NCBI GenBank assembly: GCA_018883385.1
Contig: VEQD01000001.1
Span: 26,747-90,746, forward strand
Length of the DNA stretch: 64,000 nt
Source of the DNA: Rhodocyclaceae bacterium
GTDB taxonomy: Bacteria; Pseudomonadota; Gammaproteobacteria; Burkholderiales; Rhodocyclaceae
Reading direction: 5' to 3'
A program made the translations under genes and the position numbers. Positions 26,610 to 35,520 of this stretch are shown here, in pieces; positions within the stretch are counted from its first letter, which is position 1; every line of letters starts with the position of its first letter. Under the pieces are notes generated by a model. The model had not been told where the DNA came from. It made no database searches and saw only the letters and a program-made list of their open reading frames with translations.

Positions 26610-28049
26610 ATGTCTGTAATGTCGGATACGCAATCTGTATACAACTACAAGATTGTTCGGCAATTTGCCGTAATGACGGTGATTTGGGGGATTGTCGGCA
26701 TGCTGGTGGGGGTGATCGTTGCCGCCCAGCTCGTCTGGCCTGAACTCAACTTCGCTCCCTGGCTGACTTTCGGTCGTCTGCGTCCGTTGCACACCAATGC
26801 CGTGATTTTTGCGTTTGGTGGCTGTGCCTTGTTCGCGACTTCGTACTATGTTGTTCAGCGCACGTGCTACACCCGCATTTTCTGCGATAAGCTTGCCGCC
26901 TTTACCTTCTGGGGCTGGCAACTCATCATTGTGCTGGCTGCCGTGACACTGCCGCTGGGCATGACCTCCGGTAAAGAGTACGCCGAGCTGGAATGGCCCA
27001 TCGATATCCTGATTGCTGTGGTGTGGGTTGCCTACGCCGTGGTTTTCTTCGGTACAATCGCTAAGCGCAAGGTTCAGCATATCTACGTGGCGAACTGGTT
27101 CTACGGTGCCTTCATCATCGCGGTCGCACTGTTGCACATCGTGAACAGCGCCGAAATGCCGGTCAGCCTCTTTGGCATGAAGTCGTACTCGGCTTACTAC
27201 GGCGCACAGGATGCCATGGTGCAGTGGTGGTATGGCCACAACGCCGTCGGTTTCTTCCTGACGGCAGGCTTCCTGGGCATGATGTACTACTTTGTGCCGA
27301 AGCAAGCGGGTCGTCCGGTGTATTCGTATCGTCTGTCGGTCGTCCACTTCTGGGCGCTGATTTTTACCTACATGTGGGCGGGTCCGCACCATCTGCACTA
27401 CACGGCGCTGCCGGACTGGACCCAGTCGCTGGGGATGGTTTTCTCGCTGATTCTGCTAGCACCCTCGTGGGGCGGTATGATCAACGGCATCATGACCTTG
27501 TCGGGTGCCTGGCATAAGCTGCGTGATGACCCGATCCTGAAGTTCCTGATCACCTCACTGTCTTTCTACGGTATGTCGACCTTCGAAGGTCCGATGATGG
27601 CGATCAAGACGGTGAATGCGCTGTCGCATTACACCGACTGGACCGTGGGTCACGTGCACTCGGGCGCCCTCGGTTGGGTGGCCATGGTGTCGATCGGTTC
27701 GATCTACTTCCTGATTCCGAAGCTGGTGGGTAAGCAGGAGATGTGGAGCACCAAGCTGGTGACCACGCACTTCTGGATCGCCACCGTCGGCGTGGTCTTG
27801 TACATTGCTTCTATGTGGATCTCGGGGGTGATGCAAGGTCTGATGTGGCGTGCGGTTAACGCCGACGGCACGCTGACCTACAGCTTCATCGAAGCCGTGA
27901 AGGCCAGCTATCCGTTCTGGGCGATTCGTGTACTGGGTGGTCTGATGTACCTGGTTGGCATGCTGCTGATGCTCTACAACGTGGTGAAGACGATGCAGGG
28001 TGCGCGTATGGTTGACGACGCGGCTGTCCCGGCACCGGCACACCACTAA
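26610..28049 (+). CDS. ccoN: cbb3-type cytochrome c oxidase subunit I
   Basis: Catalytic haem-copper subunit of the high-affinity cbb3 oxidase. The 479-residue protein has twelve or so membrane spans. Histidine ligands are seen in [12 protein letters not shown] near residue 66 (low-spin haem b), [10 protein letters not shown] near 207 (CuB, with the cross-linked Tyr expected later), [12 protein letters not shown] near 257 (CuB) and [10 protein letters not shown] near 345 (haem b3 and b). I chose ATG 26610, after an AGAGG; the frame extends 17 codons upstream without support. Under FNR box 2. First gene of ccoNOQP. Confidence 0.97.
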   Translation: MSVMSDTQSVYNYKIVRQFAVMTVIWGIVGMLVGVIVAAQLVWPELNFAPWLTFGRLRPLHTNAVIFAFGGCALFATSYYVVQRTCYTRIFCDKLAAFTFWGWQLIIVLAAVTLPLGMTSGKEYAELEWPIDILIAVVWVAYAVVFFGTIAKRKVQHIYVANWFYGAFIIAVALLHIVNSAEMPVSLFGMKSYSAYYGAQDAMVQWWYGHNAVGFFLTAGFLGMMYYFVPKQAGRPVYSYRLSVVHFWALIFTYMWAGPHHLHYTALPDWTQSLGMVFSLILLAPSWGGMINGIMTLSGAWHKLRDDPILKFLITSLSFYGMSTFEGPMMAIKTVNALSHYTDWTVGHVHSGALGWVAMVSIGSIYFLIPKLVGKQEMWSTKLVTTHFWIATVGVVLYIASMWISGVMQGLMWRAVNADGTLTYSFIEAVKASYPFWAIRVLGGLMYLVGMLLMLYNVVKTMQGARMVDDAAVPAPAHH

Positions 28050-28073
28050 GCTCAACAGAATCGGAGAATTACG

Positions 28074-28739
28074 ATGAAAATTACGCAAGAACTCGTTGAG
28101 CGCAAAGTAGGGTTGCTGATCGTGCTGACCTTCCTGACCGTTCTGGTCGGCGGCGCGATCGAGATTATCCCGTTGTTCTGGCAGAAGTCGACGACAACCC
28201 CGATTGAAGGCCTCAAGCCTTACGATGCCGTTCGTCTGGTTGGTCGCGACATCTACATCCGCGAAGGCTGCTACAACTGCCACTCGCAGATGATTCGTCC
28301 GTTCCGTGCTGAAACCGAACGTTACGGGCATTACTCGGTGGGCGGTGAGTCGGTGTACGACCACCCCTTCCAGTGGGGCTCAAAGCGTACGGGTCCGGAT
28401 CTTGCCCGTGTTGGCGGCCGTTATTCGGACACCTGGCACATGGTTCACCTGAATAATCCGCGTGACGTGGTGCCTGAGTCAAATATGCCGGCTTATCCGC
28501 ACCTCATGACCACCAAGGCTGCCGCTACGGTGGGCTCGGATGTGGATGCCAAGATGGTTGCCCTGCGCCGTGTCGGTGTTCCTTACTCGGATGAGGACAT
28601 TGCGGGCGCCAAGGAAGCCATTGGCGACAAGACCGAGATGGACGTCCTGGTTGCCTATTTGCAGGGTCTGGGCACGCTGCTACCGAATACCGCGGCCGCG
28701 ACTGCAGCCCCGGCGCCAGCGGCTCCTGCAGCGCAGTAA
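28074..28739 (+). CDS. ccoO: cbb3-type oxidase subunit II (monohaem cytochrome c)
   Basis: Membrane-anchored monohaem c subunit that passes electrons to CcoN. The 221-residue protein has an N-terminal span at about 14-36, a single [12 protein letters not shown] haem site near residue 65, and the downstream methionine ligand region SNMPAYPHL near 140, then an Ala/Pro-rich C-terminus. [14 protein letters not shown] is a CcoO hallmark. It starts 24 bases after ccoN behind GGAGAA and ends 5 bases before ccoQ. Confidence 0.97.
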   Translation: MKITQELVERKVGLLIVLTFLTVLVGGAIEIIPLFWQKSTTTPIEGLKPYDAVRLVGRDIYIREGCYNCHSQMIRPFRAETERYGHYSVGGESVYDHPFQWGSKRTGPDLARVGGRYSDTWHMVHLNNPRDVVPESNMPAYPHLMTTKAAATVGSDVDAKMVALRRVGVPYSDEDIAGAKEAIGDKTEMDVLVAYLQGLGTLLPNTAAATAAPAPAAPAAQ

Positions 28740-28744
28740 TTACC

Positions 28745-28969
28745 ATGGATCAGAACGATTTTCGTATCGCAGTCACGGTGGTGTCTTTCATCGCCTTTGT
28801 TGCGATTTTGTTTTGGGCATACAGCCGGAAATCGAAGCCCTCGTTTGACGTGGCTTCACGCATTCCGTTTGAAACCCTTGAGCAGGCCAAGCAAGACGAG
28901 GCTCGCGAATCGTCTCTGAAGTCGTCCAAACCCGTTACGAACTTACGGAAGAATCATCATGCTAACTAG
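28745..28969 (+). CDS. ccoQ: cbb3-type oxidase subunit IV (CcoQ)
   Basis: A 74-residue small subunit with one membrane span at about residues 8-26 (VTVVSFIAFVAILFWAYS) and a charged cytoplasmic tail. CcoQ stabilises the complex, probably through CcoP. The motif ASRIPFE after the span is common in the family. Its 3' end overlaps ccoP by 11 bases. Confidence 0.9.
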   Translation: MDQNDFRIAVTVVSFIAFVAILFWAYSRKSKPSFDVASRIPFETLEQAKQDEARESSLKSSKPVTNLRKNHHAN

Positions 28970-29858
28970 TGTTGCTTCGATTATCGTCACCATCGTGGTG
29001 CTGGGCAGCATCCTCGGTTGTGGTTTTATCCTCTGGAACCAGAGCCGGGTGAAGTTGCCCAAGGGCAAGGTTGAGACCACCGGTCACGAGTGGGATGGCC
29101 TTGAGGAATACAACAATCCGCTCCCCAAATGGTGGATGTGGCTGTTCTGGATCACTGTGGTCTTCGCGCTGGCCTATGTCTTTTTGTATCCGGGCCTTGG
29201 AAATAACAAAGGCTTGCTAGACTGGTCCTCGACCGGTCAGTGGCAGAAGGAAGTGAACAAGGCCGATGAGCAGTATGGCCCGCTGTTCGCCAAATACGCG
29301 CAGACACCGATTGCGGATCTTGCACAGGACCCTCAGGCGGTAGAGGTAGGTAAGCGTCTCTACCTGACTTACTGCTACCAGTGTCACGGTTCGGACGCTC
29401 GCGGTGCCAAGGGCTTCCCGAATCTGACTGACAACGATTGGCTATACGGTGGTTCGCCGGAGACCATTCTCCAAACCATCACGGCAGGTCGTAACGGCAT
29501 GATGCCGCCGCATGCCCACTTGGGTGCAGAGGCTATTAAGGATCTTGCCAACTACGTCCGCTCGCTGTCGGGTCTGGCCAATGACTCGCTGGCCGCTGCC
29601 AAGGGCAGGGAGTTGTTTGCTTCATCCGGTTGTGCCGGTTGCCATGGTGCGGATGCTAAGGGCAATCAAGCCATCGGTGCCCCGAACCTGACCGACAATG
29701 TCTGGTTGTACGGTAGCTCGGAAAAGACTATTACCGAAACCATCGTCAATGGGCGTCAGAATATGATGCCGGCGTTTGCCGACCGTCTGAACGAGGGCAA
29801 GTTGAAGCTATTGTCGGCCTACGTCTATAGCCTCTCACAGAAGCCTGCCGCCAAATAA
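28959..29858 (+). CDS. ccoP: cbb3-type oxidase subunit III (dihaem cytochrome c)
   Basis: Entry point for electrons into the oxidase. The 299-residue protein has two N-terminal membrane spans (about 8-28 and 58-78) joined by the conserved HEWDGLEEYNNPLPKWW. Two cytochrome c domains follow, with CYQCHGSD near residue 139 and CAGCHGAD near 225, and methionine ligands in MMPPH and MMPAF. The paired NLTDN-W-LYG segments after each haem show internal duplication. Followed by an intrinsic terminator at 29877. Confidence 0.97.
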   Translation: MLTSVASIIVTIVVLGSILGCGFILWNQSRVKLPKGKVETTGHEWDGLEEYNNPLPKWWMWLFWITVVFALAYVFLYPGLGNNKGLLDWSSTGQWQKEVNKADEQYGPLFAKYAQTPIADLAQDPQAVEVGKRLYLTYCYQCHGSDARGAKGFPNLTDNDWLYGGSPETILQTITAGRNGMMPPHAHLGAEAIKDLANYVRSLSGLANDSLAAAKGRELFASSGCAGCHGADAKGNQAIGAPNLTDNVWLYGSSEKTITETIVNGRQNMMPAFADRLNEGKLKLLSAYVYSLSQKPAAK

Positions 29859-29876
29859 TTGGTCACGGTTTTCAAG

Positions 29877-29910
29877 CGCCCCGCTGGTTTCCGGTGGGGC
29901 GTTTTATTTT
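29877..29910 (+). terminator. Intrinsic terminator after ccoP
   Basis: CGCCCCGCTGG (29877-29887) pairs with CCGGTGGGGCG (29891-29901), eleven pairs including two wobbles, around TTT. TTTTATTTT follows. It separates ccoNOQP from ccoGH, which therefore need either read-through or a promoter in 29911-29973. That stretch is AT-rich, with TATATA and TAAAAT but no clear -35. Confidence 0.85.
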
Positions 29911-29973
29911 GAGCTTCTAATCGATATATAAACGCGTAAAATGTTTGTATCGCAATAGTTCTTCGGAAATGAT

Positions 29974-31398
29974 ATGAGCCAGCAAGAGACGTCCCCACAA
30001 AAACCTTCTGATAACGCGCCGGTTGAGCAGTCGCTTTATGCCAAGCACAAGAAGGTTTATGCACGTGAAACACCGGGTAAGTTTAATTCGCTGCGCTGGT
30101 TCTTCGTTTTCCTGACGCAGGCCATTTTTTATTTCGGGCCCTGGTTAGAGTGGAATGGTCGCCAGGCGCTGTTGTTTGATCTGGCAGAACGTAAGTTCTA
30201 TCTTTTCGGGTTGGTGCTCTGGCCGCAGGACGTGATTTATTTGTCCATTATTCTGCTGCTATCTGCGTTCGGCCTGTTCCTGTTCACCGCCATGGCCGGA
30301 CGCCTGTTCTGTGGTTATGCCTGCCCACAAACGGTGTATACCGAAATCTTCATGTGGATTGAAAACCGCCTAGAGGGAGATCGTAACGCCCGTATCAAGC
30401 TCGATCAGTCACCGATGTCCGGCCGTAAATTGCGCATTAAAGCTACAAAGTTTTTCTTGTGGGGCGTTCTGTCGTTGTGGACCGGGATTACCTTTGTGGG
30501 CTTCTTCATGCCCATGAAGGATCTGATGCAGGAATTGATGGCGTTGACCATCAGTGGCTGGTCTGCATTCTGGGTTTTCTTCTACAGTGCGTTCTGCTTT
30601 CTGCAAGCCGGCTTTATGCGCGAGCAGGTCTGCAAATATATGTGTCCTTATGCCCGGTTCCAGGGGGTAATGTTTGACCCAGACACACTGATTGTGACGT
30701 ATGACGAAGCGCGCGGTGAACCTCGCGGCGCACGCCGTAAGACCGATGACCTCAAAGCCAAGGGTCTAGGCGATTGCGTTGATTGCAAGGTCTGCGTTCA
30801 GGTCTGCCCGACAGGCATTGATATTCGCAATGGGTTGCAGTACGAATGTATCGGTTGCGGCCTGTGTATTGACGCTTGCAATGAGATCATGGCTAAGATG
30901 GACTATCCACCCGGTCTCATTCGTTACGCCACCGAAAATTCTCTGGCCAAACAATACACGCCGGGAGAGACGTTGCGCCATGTATTCCGTCCGCGAATCC
31001 TGCTTTACACCGGCATCTTGTTGCTGATCTTTGCGGCCTTTGTCTATTCATTAGGCACCCGCATTCCGCTGCGTGTTGATGTGCTGCGCGACCGGGGTGT
31101 GATGTCTCGCGAGGTTAGTGACGGTCTCACCGAAAACGTGTACCTCTTGCACATCATGAATATGCAAGATACCACGCGTACCTTCATCGTAAAACCAGAA
31201 GGCCTCGAGGGGATTCGTATGGATGGTCGCAATGCCTTCACGGTGCCGCCGCTCCAGAACGTCACGGAACCCATTAACGTGCGCGTGCCTAGCGGCGAAG
31301 GCAAACCCGGCGCCAATCCCATCGCATTCGTGATTGTCGACACCGAAAATCCCGATGTGCGCCGTGACGAGAAGTCCACCTTTTTTCAGCCGAACTAA
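29974..31398 (+). CDS. ccoG: cbb3 oxidase accessory protein CcoG (polyferredoxin-like)
   Basis: Membrane iron-sulfur protein of the CcoG/RdxA/FixG family, implicated in reducing copper for cbb3 assembly. The 474-residue protein has about five membrane spans, a CGYACPQTVYTE motif near residue 112, KYMCPYARFQG near 220, and two [4Fe-4S] motifs CVDCKVCVQVCP near 268 and CIGCGLCIDAC near 290. A C-terminal immunoglobulin-like domain begins about 380. Length is typical. It lies 6 bases upstream of ccoH. Confidence 0.95.
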   Translation: MSQQETSPQKPSDNAPVEQSLYAKHKKVYARETPGKFNSLRWFFVFLTQAIFYFGPWLEWNGRQALLFDLAERKFYLFGLVLWPQDVIYLSIILLLSAFGLFLFTAMAGRLFCGYACPQTVYTEIFMWIENRLEGDRNARIKLDQSPMSGRKLRIKATKFFLWGVLSLWTGITFVGFFMPMKDLMQELMALTISGWSAFWVFFYSAFCFLQAGFMREQVCKYMCPYARFQGVMFDPDTLIVTYDEARGEPRGARRKTDDLKAKGLGDCVDCKVCVQVCPTGIDIRNGLQYECIGCGLCIDACNEIMAKMDYPPGLIRYATENSLAKQYTPGETLRHVFRPRILLYTGILLLIFAAFVYSLGTRIPLRVDVLRDRGVMSREVSDGLTENVYLLHIMNMQDTTRTFIVKPEGLEGIRMDGRNAFTVPPLQNVTEPINVRVPSGEGKPGANPIAFVIVDTENPDVRRDEKSTFFQPN

Positions 31399-31403
31399 AC
31401 ATC

Positions 31404-31922
31404 ATGAGTGAATTAGGTCAGACGCCACCCGCCCCTTGGTATCGCCACCGTTGGCCCTGGATCCTCATGGCCGGCCCCGCGATTGTGATTGTGGCGGGAT
31501 TTGTGACAGCCTGGCTGGCCATTATCAGTTATGACGGTCTGGTAGAGGACAACTACTATAAAGTTGGCCTGGCCGTGAACCAGCAGCTTCAGCAAAAGCA
31601 TCTCGCAGCCCAGTTGGGGCTCAAGGCAGATTTGAACTATGTCGAAGCTGATCAGGAAGTGCAACTGGTTTTAACCGGCTTGCAGGCTGCGGCCTTGCCT
31701 GATGACATTCGGCTAAAACTGGTGCACCCAACGCGCAAGGGCGAAGATCAGATCGTCATCTTGCGGCGCACTGGAAAACAATTTTCTGGAAAATTCCAGA
31801 ATCCGCCCAGTGCTGGTCGATGGAACGTGATTCTTGAAGATCCGGTCGCCGGTTGGCGCATGGACACCGTCTGGGATTTGCGCACCGACCACCGTGTGAC
31901 CTTTGCAGCAAAATCCCAATAA
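31404..31922 (+). CDS. ccoH: FixH/CcoH-family cbb3 assembly protein
   Basis: A 172-residue protein with a single N-terminal span at about residues 20-42 (WILMAGPAIVIVAGFVTAW), DNYYKVGLAVNQQL just after it, and a periplasmic beta domain ending in WDLRTDHRVTF. DxYYKxGLxIN is characteristic of FixH/CcoH. CcoH interacts with CcoN in assembly. Immediately follows ccoG. Confidence 0.88.
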   Translation: MSELGQTPPAPWYRHRWPWILMAGPAIVIVAGFVTAWLAIISYDGLVEDNYYKVGLAVNQQLQQKHLAAQLGLKADLNYVEADQEVQLVLTGLQAAALPDDIRLKLVHPTRKGEDQIVILRRTGKQFSGKFQNPPSAGRWNVILEDPVAGWRMDTVWDLRTDHRVTFAAKSQ

Positions 31923-31951
31923 GCTTTTATTTGATAGAAAGGAGCAGCATC

Positions 31952-32086
31952 ATGGCCTGGAAAGAACTCTTCACAACCGATGTTGGACTGGCAAGCCTGG
32001 GCGTTATCGTGTTCGTCATTGGCATATCGATCTTTTTTGGTCGCATGTTCAACAAGAAAATGAACGAGAAGCCGGGTCAAGACTGA
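31952..32086 (+). CDS. DUF3149-type small membrane protein
   Basis: A 44-residue protein, MAWKELFTTDVGLASLG at the start, with one membrane span at about residues 12-30 and a basic tail (RMFNKKMNEK). Resembles the DUF3149 family of tiny proteins, which have no known function. ATG 31952 has AAAGGAG-like purines 8-10 bases upstream, 29 bases after ccoH, so it seems to be the last gene of the ccoGH transcript. An intrinsic terminator follows. A role in cbb3 assembly is only suggested by position. Confidence 0.8.
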   Translation: MAWKELFTTDVGLASLGVIVFVIGISIFFGRMFNKKMNEKPGQD

Positions 32087-32106
32087 TCCATCCCCCTCGC
32101 GTTCCA

Positions 32107-32147
32107 GCAAAAAGCCCGGCCAGAAGAAACCAAGCCGGGCTTTTTGC
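32107..32147. terminator. Bidirectional terminator between DUF3149 and uspA
   Basis: A perfect 14-base inverted repeat, GCAAAAAGCCCGGC (32107-32120) and GCCGGGCTTTTTGC (32134-32147), around a 13-base loop. The A/T-rich outer ends give a T-run in both directions, so it can end the rightward cco transcript and the leftward fnr-uspA transcript. Confidence 0.9.
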
Positions 32148-32164
32148 TGACATCAGCCTGGCAA

Positions 32165-32608
32165 TCAGCGATAGACCAGTACCGGTACTTTGGAGTGCGT
32201 CAGTACTTTCTGGGTTTCGCTGCCTAGCAGTAAGCCGCTGATGCCGCGACGACCATGCGAGGCCATGAAGATCAAATCACAGGATTTGTCCTGAGCCATT
32301 TGAACGATGACCTCGTAGGGCGCATCGCTGGTTTCTGTAATCGAACAAGTTGTGACCCCCGCTGCAGCGCAGATCTCTTCAGCGGCTTTTAGGTGACGAT
32401 GAGCGATGGTCGTGGTCAGCTTGGCGAATTCGTCCGGCGGGGTTGGATCCATCATGGCGCCATCGCCATAGTAGCTGATTGGAAACTCCGGTTTCACGAA
32501 GAGGATACTGATGGCGGCCTTGATTTCGCTGGCAAACTCGGCGGCCCTGCGGGTTGCCATCAGCGAGAGTTCTGACCCGTCAATGGGCAGCAGGATGTGC
32601 TTGAACAT
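32165..32608 (-). CDS. Universal stress protein (UspA family)
   Basis: A 147-residue single Usp domain. It starts KHILLPIDGSELS with the family Asp13-type residue and ends with the nucleotide-binding GRRGISGLLLGSETQKVLTHSKVPVLVYR, matching the G-x2-G-x9-G-(S/T) pattern of ATP-binding members. It follows fnr by 9 bases, with AAAGG before the ATG, so the two are probably co-transcribed. Usp genes are commonly under FNR/ANR control. Its job in survival under low oxygen is inferred. Confidence 0.9.
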   Translation of the reverse strand: MFKHILLPIDGSELSLMATRRAAEFASEIKAAISILFVKPEFPISYYGDGAMMDPTPPDEFAKLTTTIAHRHLKAAEEICAAAGVTTCSITETSDAPYEVIVQMAQDKSCDLIFMASHGRRGISGLLLGSETQKVLTHSKVPVLVYR

Positions 32609-32617
32609 GCTTACCTT

Positions 32618-33403
32618 TCAATGAGCCGGGCGACCACTGGCAATGTCCGCCAGGCCCTCCGGGTTGGTGATCTGCAGGTGACGGGTCTGAACATCAACCA
32701 GGCCGTCTTCCTGAAAGCGTGAAAATAGGCGAGAAACCGTTTCCAGAGATAGCCCTAGGTAACTGCCGATTTCTTCGCGCGTCATGCGCAGCACGAAGGT
32801 GTTTGGAGAATACCCGAGTCGCGAGAACCGTTTGCCCAGATCCACAATGAACGCAGCCAAGCGGGACTCGGAGCGCATATTGGCCAAAATCTGGAAAGCG
32901 GCCTGATCCTGAACGATACGCTGGCTCATCAGCCGATTCAGGTGAGCGTGCAGCGTGGGGAAGGATGTCGCAATCTCATCGACGTTGCCGTAGGGCATCA
33001 GGCAAACCTCGCTGACCTCGAGCGCCACGGCGCGACACGCATGACGGCCACCACCGATACCATCCATGCCGAGGATTTCTCCGGTCATCAGAAAGCCGGT
33101 GACCTGGTCACGCTGTGAGTCGTTCGGAACAAGCGTCTTGAAGAAGCCGCTCCGCACTGCATAAAGGGCATTGAACGGCTCGCCCAGGTTGAACAGCGTC
33201 TCGCCACGCTGCAGGCGGCGGCGGGTTGGAAACCATTGGTCCAGGGATTCCAGCTCTTTGACGTCGAGTGAAGGTGGGTGGCAAACAGCGTTCAGGTCGC
33301 AGTGCAAGCACTGCGCCTTCAGCTCCGCAACATCAATCCCACGCGCCTTGTGGGTGCACGGCTCTTTAGTTTTGAAATCCTGAACTTCGTTCTTGCTGGA
33401 CAT
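32618..33403 (-). CDS. fnr: FNR/ANR-type oxygen-sensing transcription regulator
   Basis: CRP-family regulator that binds DNA as a dimer when its [4Fe-4S] cluster is intact. The 261-residue protein has cluster cysteines C32, C35 and C41 (CLHCDLNAVC) and the fourth at C134 (EVCLMPY), matching the E. coli pattern. The cyclic-nucleotide-like fold covers about 55-165. The recognition helix reads ETVSRLFSRF, giving E221, S224 and R225, the residues that read TTGAT-ATCAA. It should therefore recognise the two boxes upstream of ccoN. Divergent from hemN, with only 11 bases between the two start codons. Confidence 0.96.
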   Translation of the reverse strand: MSSKNEVQDFKTKEPCTHKARGIDVAELKAQCLHCDLNAVCHPPSLDVKELESLDQWFPTRRRLQRGETLFNLGEPFNALYAVRSGFFKTLVPNDSQRDQVTGFLMTGEILGMDGIGGGRHACRAVALEVSEVCLMPYGNVDEIATSFPTLHAHLNRLMSQRIVQDQAAFQILANMRSESRLAAFIVDLGKRFSRLGYSPNTFVLRMTREEIGSYLGLSLETVSRLFSRFQEDGLVDVQTRHLQITNPEGLADIASGRPAH

Positions 33404-33408
33404 ATAAT
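33403..33408 (+). promoter_or_regulatory. TATAAT at the fnr/hemN divide
   Basis: A consensus TATAAT lies at 33403-33408 on the hemN strand, overlapping the fnr start codon. A transcript from it would begin close to the hemN ATG (33415), making hemN leaderless or starting at the next ATG, 33430. No -35 at the right distance is obvious. The alternative is chance in an AT-rich start region. Confidence 0.35.
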
Positions 33409-33414
33409 TCGTCT

Positions 33415-34824
33415 ATGAACAGTCTAACTATGGCTCAAACAGGTTTGGTAGATCGGGATCTCTGCCGTCGATTCGACGTTAGCGGACCCCGTTACACATC
33501 ATATCCGACTGCGGATAGGTTTCAAGCCGATCCGGGCGCTGAGTTATTGGTGAACGCATTGGGTCACCGCCCAGCGCCTCAACAGGCTATTTCATTATAT
33601 GTCCATCTGCCATTCTGCAGCACGGTCTGCTACTACTGTGGCTGTAATAAAGTAATCACCAAGGATCACACTAAATCGTCACGATATCTCGACTATCTGG
33701 AGCGCGAGATCGATATGCAGGTTGCCGCACTAAGGGGCACGCGTCAGGTGGCGCAGCTCCATTGGGGTGGGGGCACGCCAACCTTTCTCAATGATGCTGA
33801 AATGGCACGCCTGATGGCGGCATTACGGAGCCGTTTTGACTTTCTCGACGCCGGTGAGTATTCGATCGAGATTGACCCACGTTCGGTCGATCCGCAGCGC
33901 GCACACACCCTTTTTGAATTAGGTTTTAACCGCATGAGTCTGGGCATTCAGGATTTTGACCCATTGGTGCAAATGGCGGTTAACCGGATCCAGAGCTTTG
34001 AACAAACGCGGGATGTCCTCCTGGCCGCTCGTGATGCCGGTTTCAAATCGGTATCGGTCGACCTGATTTATGGCCTGCCGCGGCAGACGCTCAACGGTTT
34101 TCGCACCACGCTGGAAAAGACCCTGAGCCTGTCGCCTGACCGGATTGCGCTATACAGTTACGCGCACCTGCCGCAAATTTTTATGCCACAGCGGCGCATT
34201 CACGATACGGAGTTGCCCAAGCCCGAGGACAAACTATCGCTCATGGCCATGGCGGTCGAAATGCTGGTGGATGCCGGTTATGTCTTCATCGGGATGGATC
34301 ATTTTGCCCGCCCAGATGATGAGCTTGCGTTGGCGCAGCAGGCCGGCAAGCTCCACCGTAATTTCCAGGGGTACGCCACGCACGCGGAACTCGACTTGCT
34401 GGCCTTTGGTGTGTCGGCGATCGCCAAGGTGGGTCCAGTTTATGCGCAGAATGCCAAATCGCTTGATGAGTATTACCACGATATCGATGCCGGCCATCTA
34501 CCGGTGCGGCGAGGCTATCGCATGGATGTGGATGATCAATTGCGCCGTGCGGTGATTCAGGAATTGATGTGCCATTTTGGTCTAAATTTCGCCGCAGTAT
34601 CGCAGGCCTGGGATATCGATTTTCGGACCTATTTTGCCGATGCGTTAGAGCAGCTTCAGCCTCTGGCGGATGCGGGACTGCTCCAGATGGATTCTCAGCA
34701 AATTGACGTGATGCCCAAGGGACGCCTGCTGGTCCGTATCATTGCGATGGCCTTCGACCGGCACCTGCAGGCTGATCGACAGCAGGCACCGGAAGGCCGC
34801 CAGCGATACTCCCGGGTGATCTAG
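33415..34824 (+). CDS. hemN: Oxygen-independent coproporphyrinogen III dehydrogenase
   Basis: Radical-SAM enzyme that converts coproporphyrinogen III to protoporphyrinogen IX without oxygen. The 469-residue protein has the CxxxCxxC cluster as FCSTVCYYCGC near residue 66, followed by GGGTPTFL near 119, the SIEIDPR segment near 148 and NRMSLGIQDFD near 176. GMDHFARPDDEL near 297 is diagnostic for true HemN rather than the HemW homologue. ATG 33415 or ATG 33430 may be used. Provides haem for the cbb3 oxidase at low oxygen; FNR control is usual for this gene. Confidence 0.96.
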   Translation: MNSLTMAQTGLVDRDLCRRFDVSGPRYTSYPTADRFQADPGAELLVNALGHRPAPQQAISLYVHLPFCSTVCYYCGCNKVITKDHTKSSRYLDYLEREIDMQVAALRGTRQVAQLHWGGGTPTFLNDAEMARLMAALRSRFDFLDAGEYSIEIDPRSVDPQRAHTLFELGFNRMSLGIQDFDPLVQMAVNRIQSFEQTRDVLLAARDAGFKSVSVDLIYGLPRQTLNGFRTTLEKTLSLSPDRIALYSYAHLPQIFMPQRRIHDTELPKPEDKLSLMAMAVEMLVDAGYVFIGMDHFARPDDELALAQQAGKLHRNFQGYATHAELDLLAFGVSAIAKVGPVYAQNAKSLDEYYHDIDAGHLPVRRGYRMDVDDQLRRAVIQELMCHFGLNFAAVSQAWDIDFRTYFADALEQLQPLADAGLLQMDSQQIDVMPKGRLLVRIIAMAFDRHLQADRQQAPEGRQRYSRVI

Positions 34825-34851
34825 GGCTGTCGGTGACCAAGAGAAAATGAC

Positions 34852-35514
34852 GTGCCTGAATTGACACTACTCTCAGCCGTATTAATTGGCTGGCTCGGTG
34901 GGGTACATTGTCTAGGCATGTGCGGTGGGATTGTGAGCGCATTGGCGCTCTCGGCTCCTCAGGCGGGGCGGCACGGGATACTGCTAGCCTACAATCTCGG
35001 GCGCTGCCTGACCTACGTTGCATTGGGTGCTTGCGCCGGCGCGTTAGGATTCATCGGGATGGATCGTCTGTCGATTGCACCGGTGCTGCTTTATTCGATC
35101 GCCAATATGTTGCTCATTGGTATGGGATTGTATTTGCTGGGACTGCCATGGCTTGTTCGTCCCCTGGAGCAGGGTGGGCAACATCTGTGGCGCCACATTG
35201 AACCCTTTAGTCGACGGCTGTTTCCGGTCAATACCTTGCCCAGGGCCTTCGGTGTTGGACTGCTCTGGGGTTTTCTGCCGTGCGGTCTGGTCTATAGCGC
35301 CCTAGCGACGGCATTTGCGCTGGGCAGTGCCCAACAGGGGGCACTCTGGATGGGTGCCTTTGCACTGGGTACCCTACCGAATCTGATCCTGGCTGGCTGG
35401 GTGGGTGCGCAGACCTTACAGAAACTCAGGAACTCGTCGTGGCGTTGGTTTGGAGGCGTCCTGGTTGCGGGGTGGGGTGTTTACGGACTTGTCCGGTGGT
35501 GGGTGATGGCTTAA
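34852..35514 (+). CDS. Sulfite exporter TauE/SafE-family (CcoI-associated type) protein
   Basis: A 220-residue membrane protein with about six spans. The motif WLGGVHCLGMCGGIVSAL near residue 14 and the matching LWGFLPCGLVYSALATA near 142 are internal repeats carrying Cys residues, as in the TauE/SafE-like proteins encoded beside copper ATPases and cbb3 genes. Copper or redox handling is therefore a better guess than sulfite export, but it is unproven. GTG 34852 begins 27 bases after hemN; a purine-rich AAGAGA precedes it. The gene is followed 6 bases later by copA. Confidence 0.8.
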   Translation: MPELTLLSAVLIGWLGGVHCLGMCGGIVSALALSAPQAGRHGILLAYNLGRCLTYVALGACAGALGFIGMDRLSIAPVLLYSIANMLLIGMGLYLLGLPWLVRPLEQGGQHLWRHIEPFSRRLFPVNTLPRAFGVGLLWGFLPCGLVYSALATAFALGSAQQGALWMGAFALGTLPNLILAGWVGAQTLQKLRNSSWRWFGGVLVAGWGVYGLVRWWVMA

Positions 35515-35520
35515 TACACC

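Noticed and set aside
26589-27398. 269-codon leftward frame opposite ccoN
   Set aside because: Shadow of a strongly conserved gene; His- and Gln-rich translation is the typical artefact of the antisense strand of a membrane protein.
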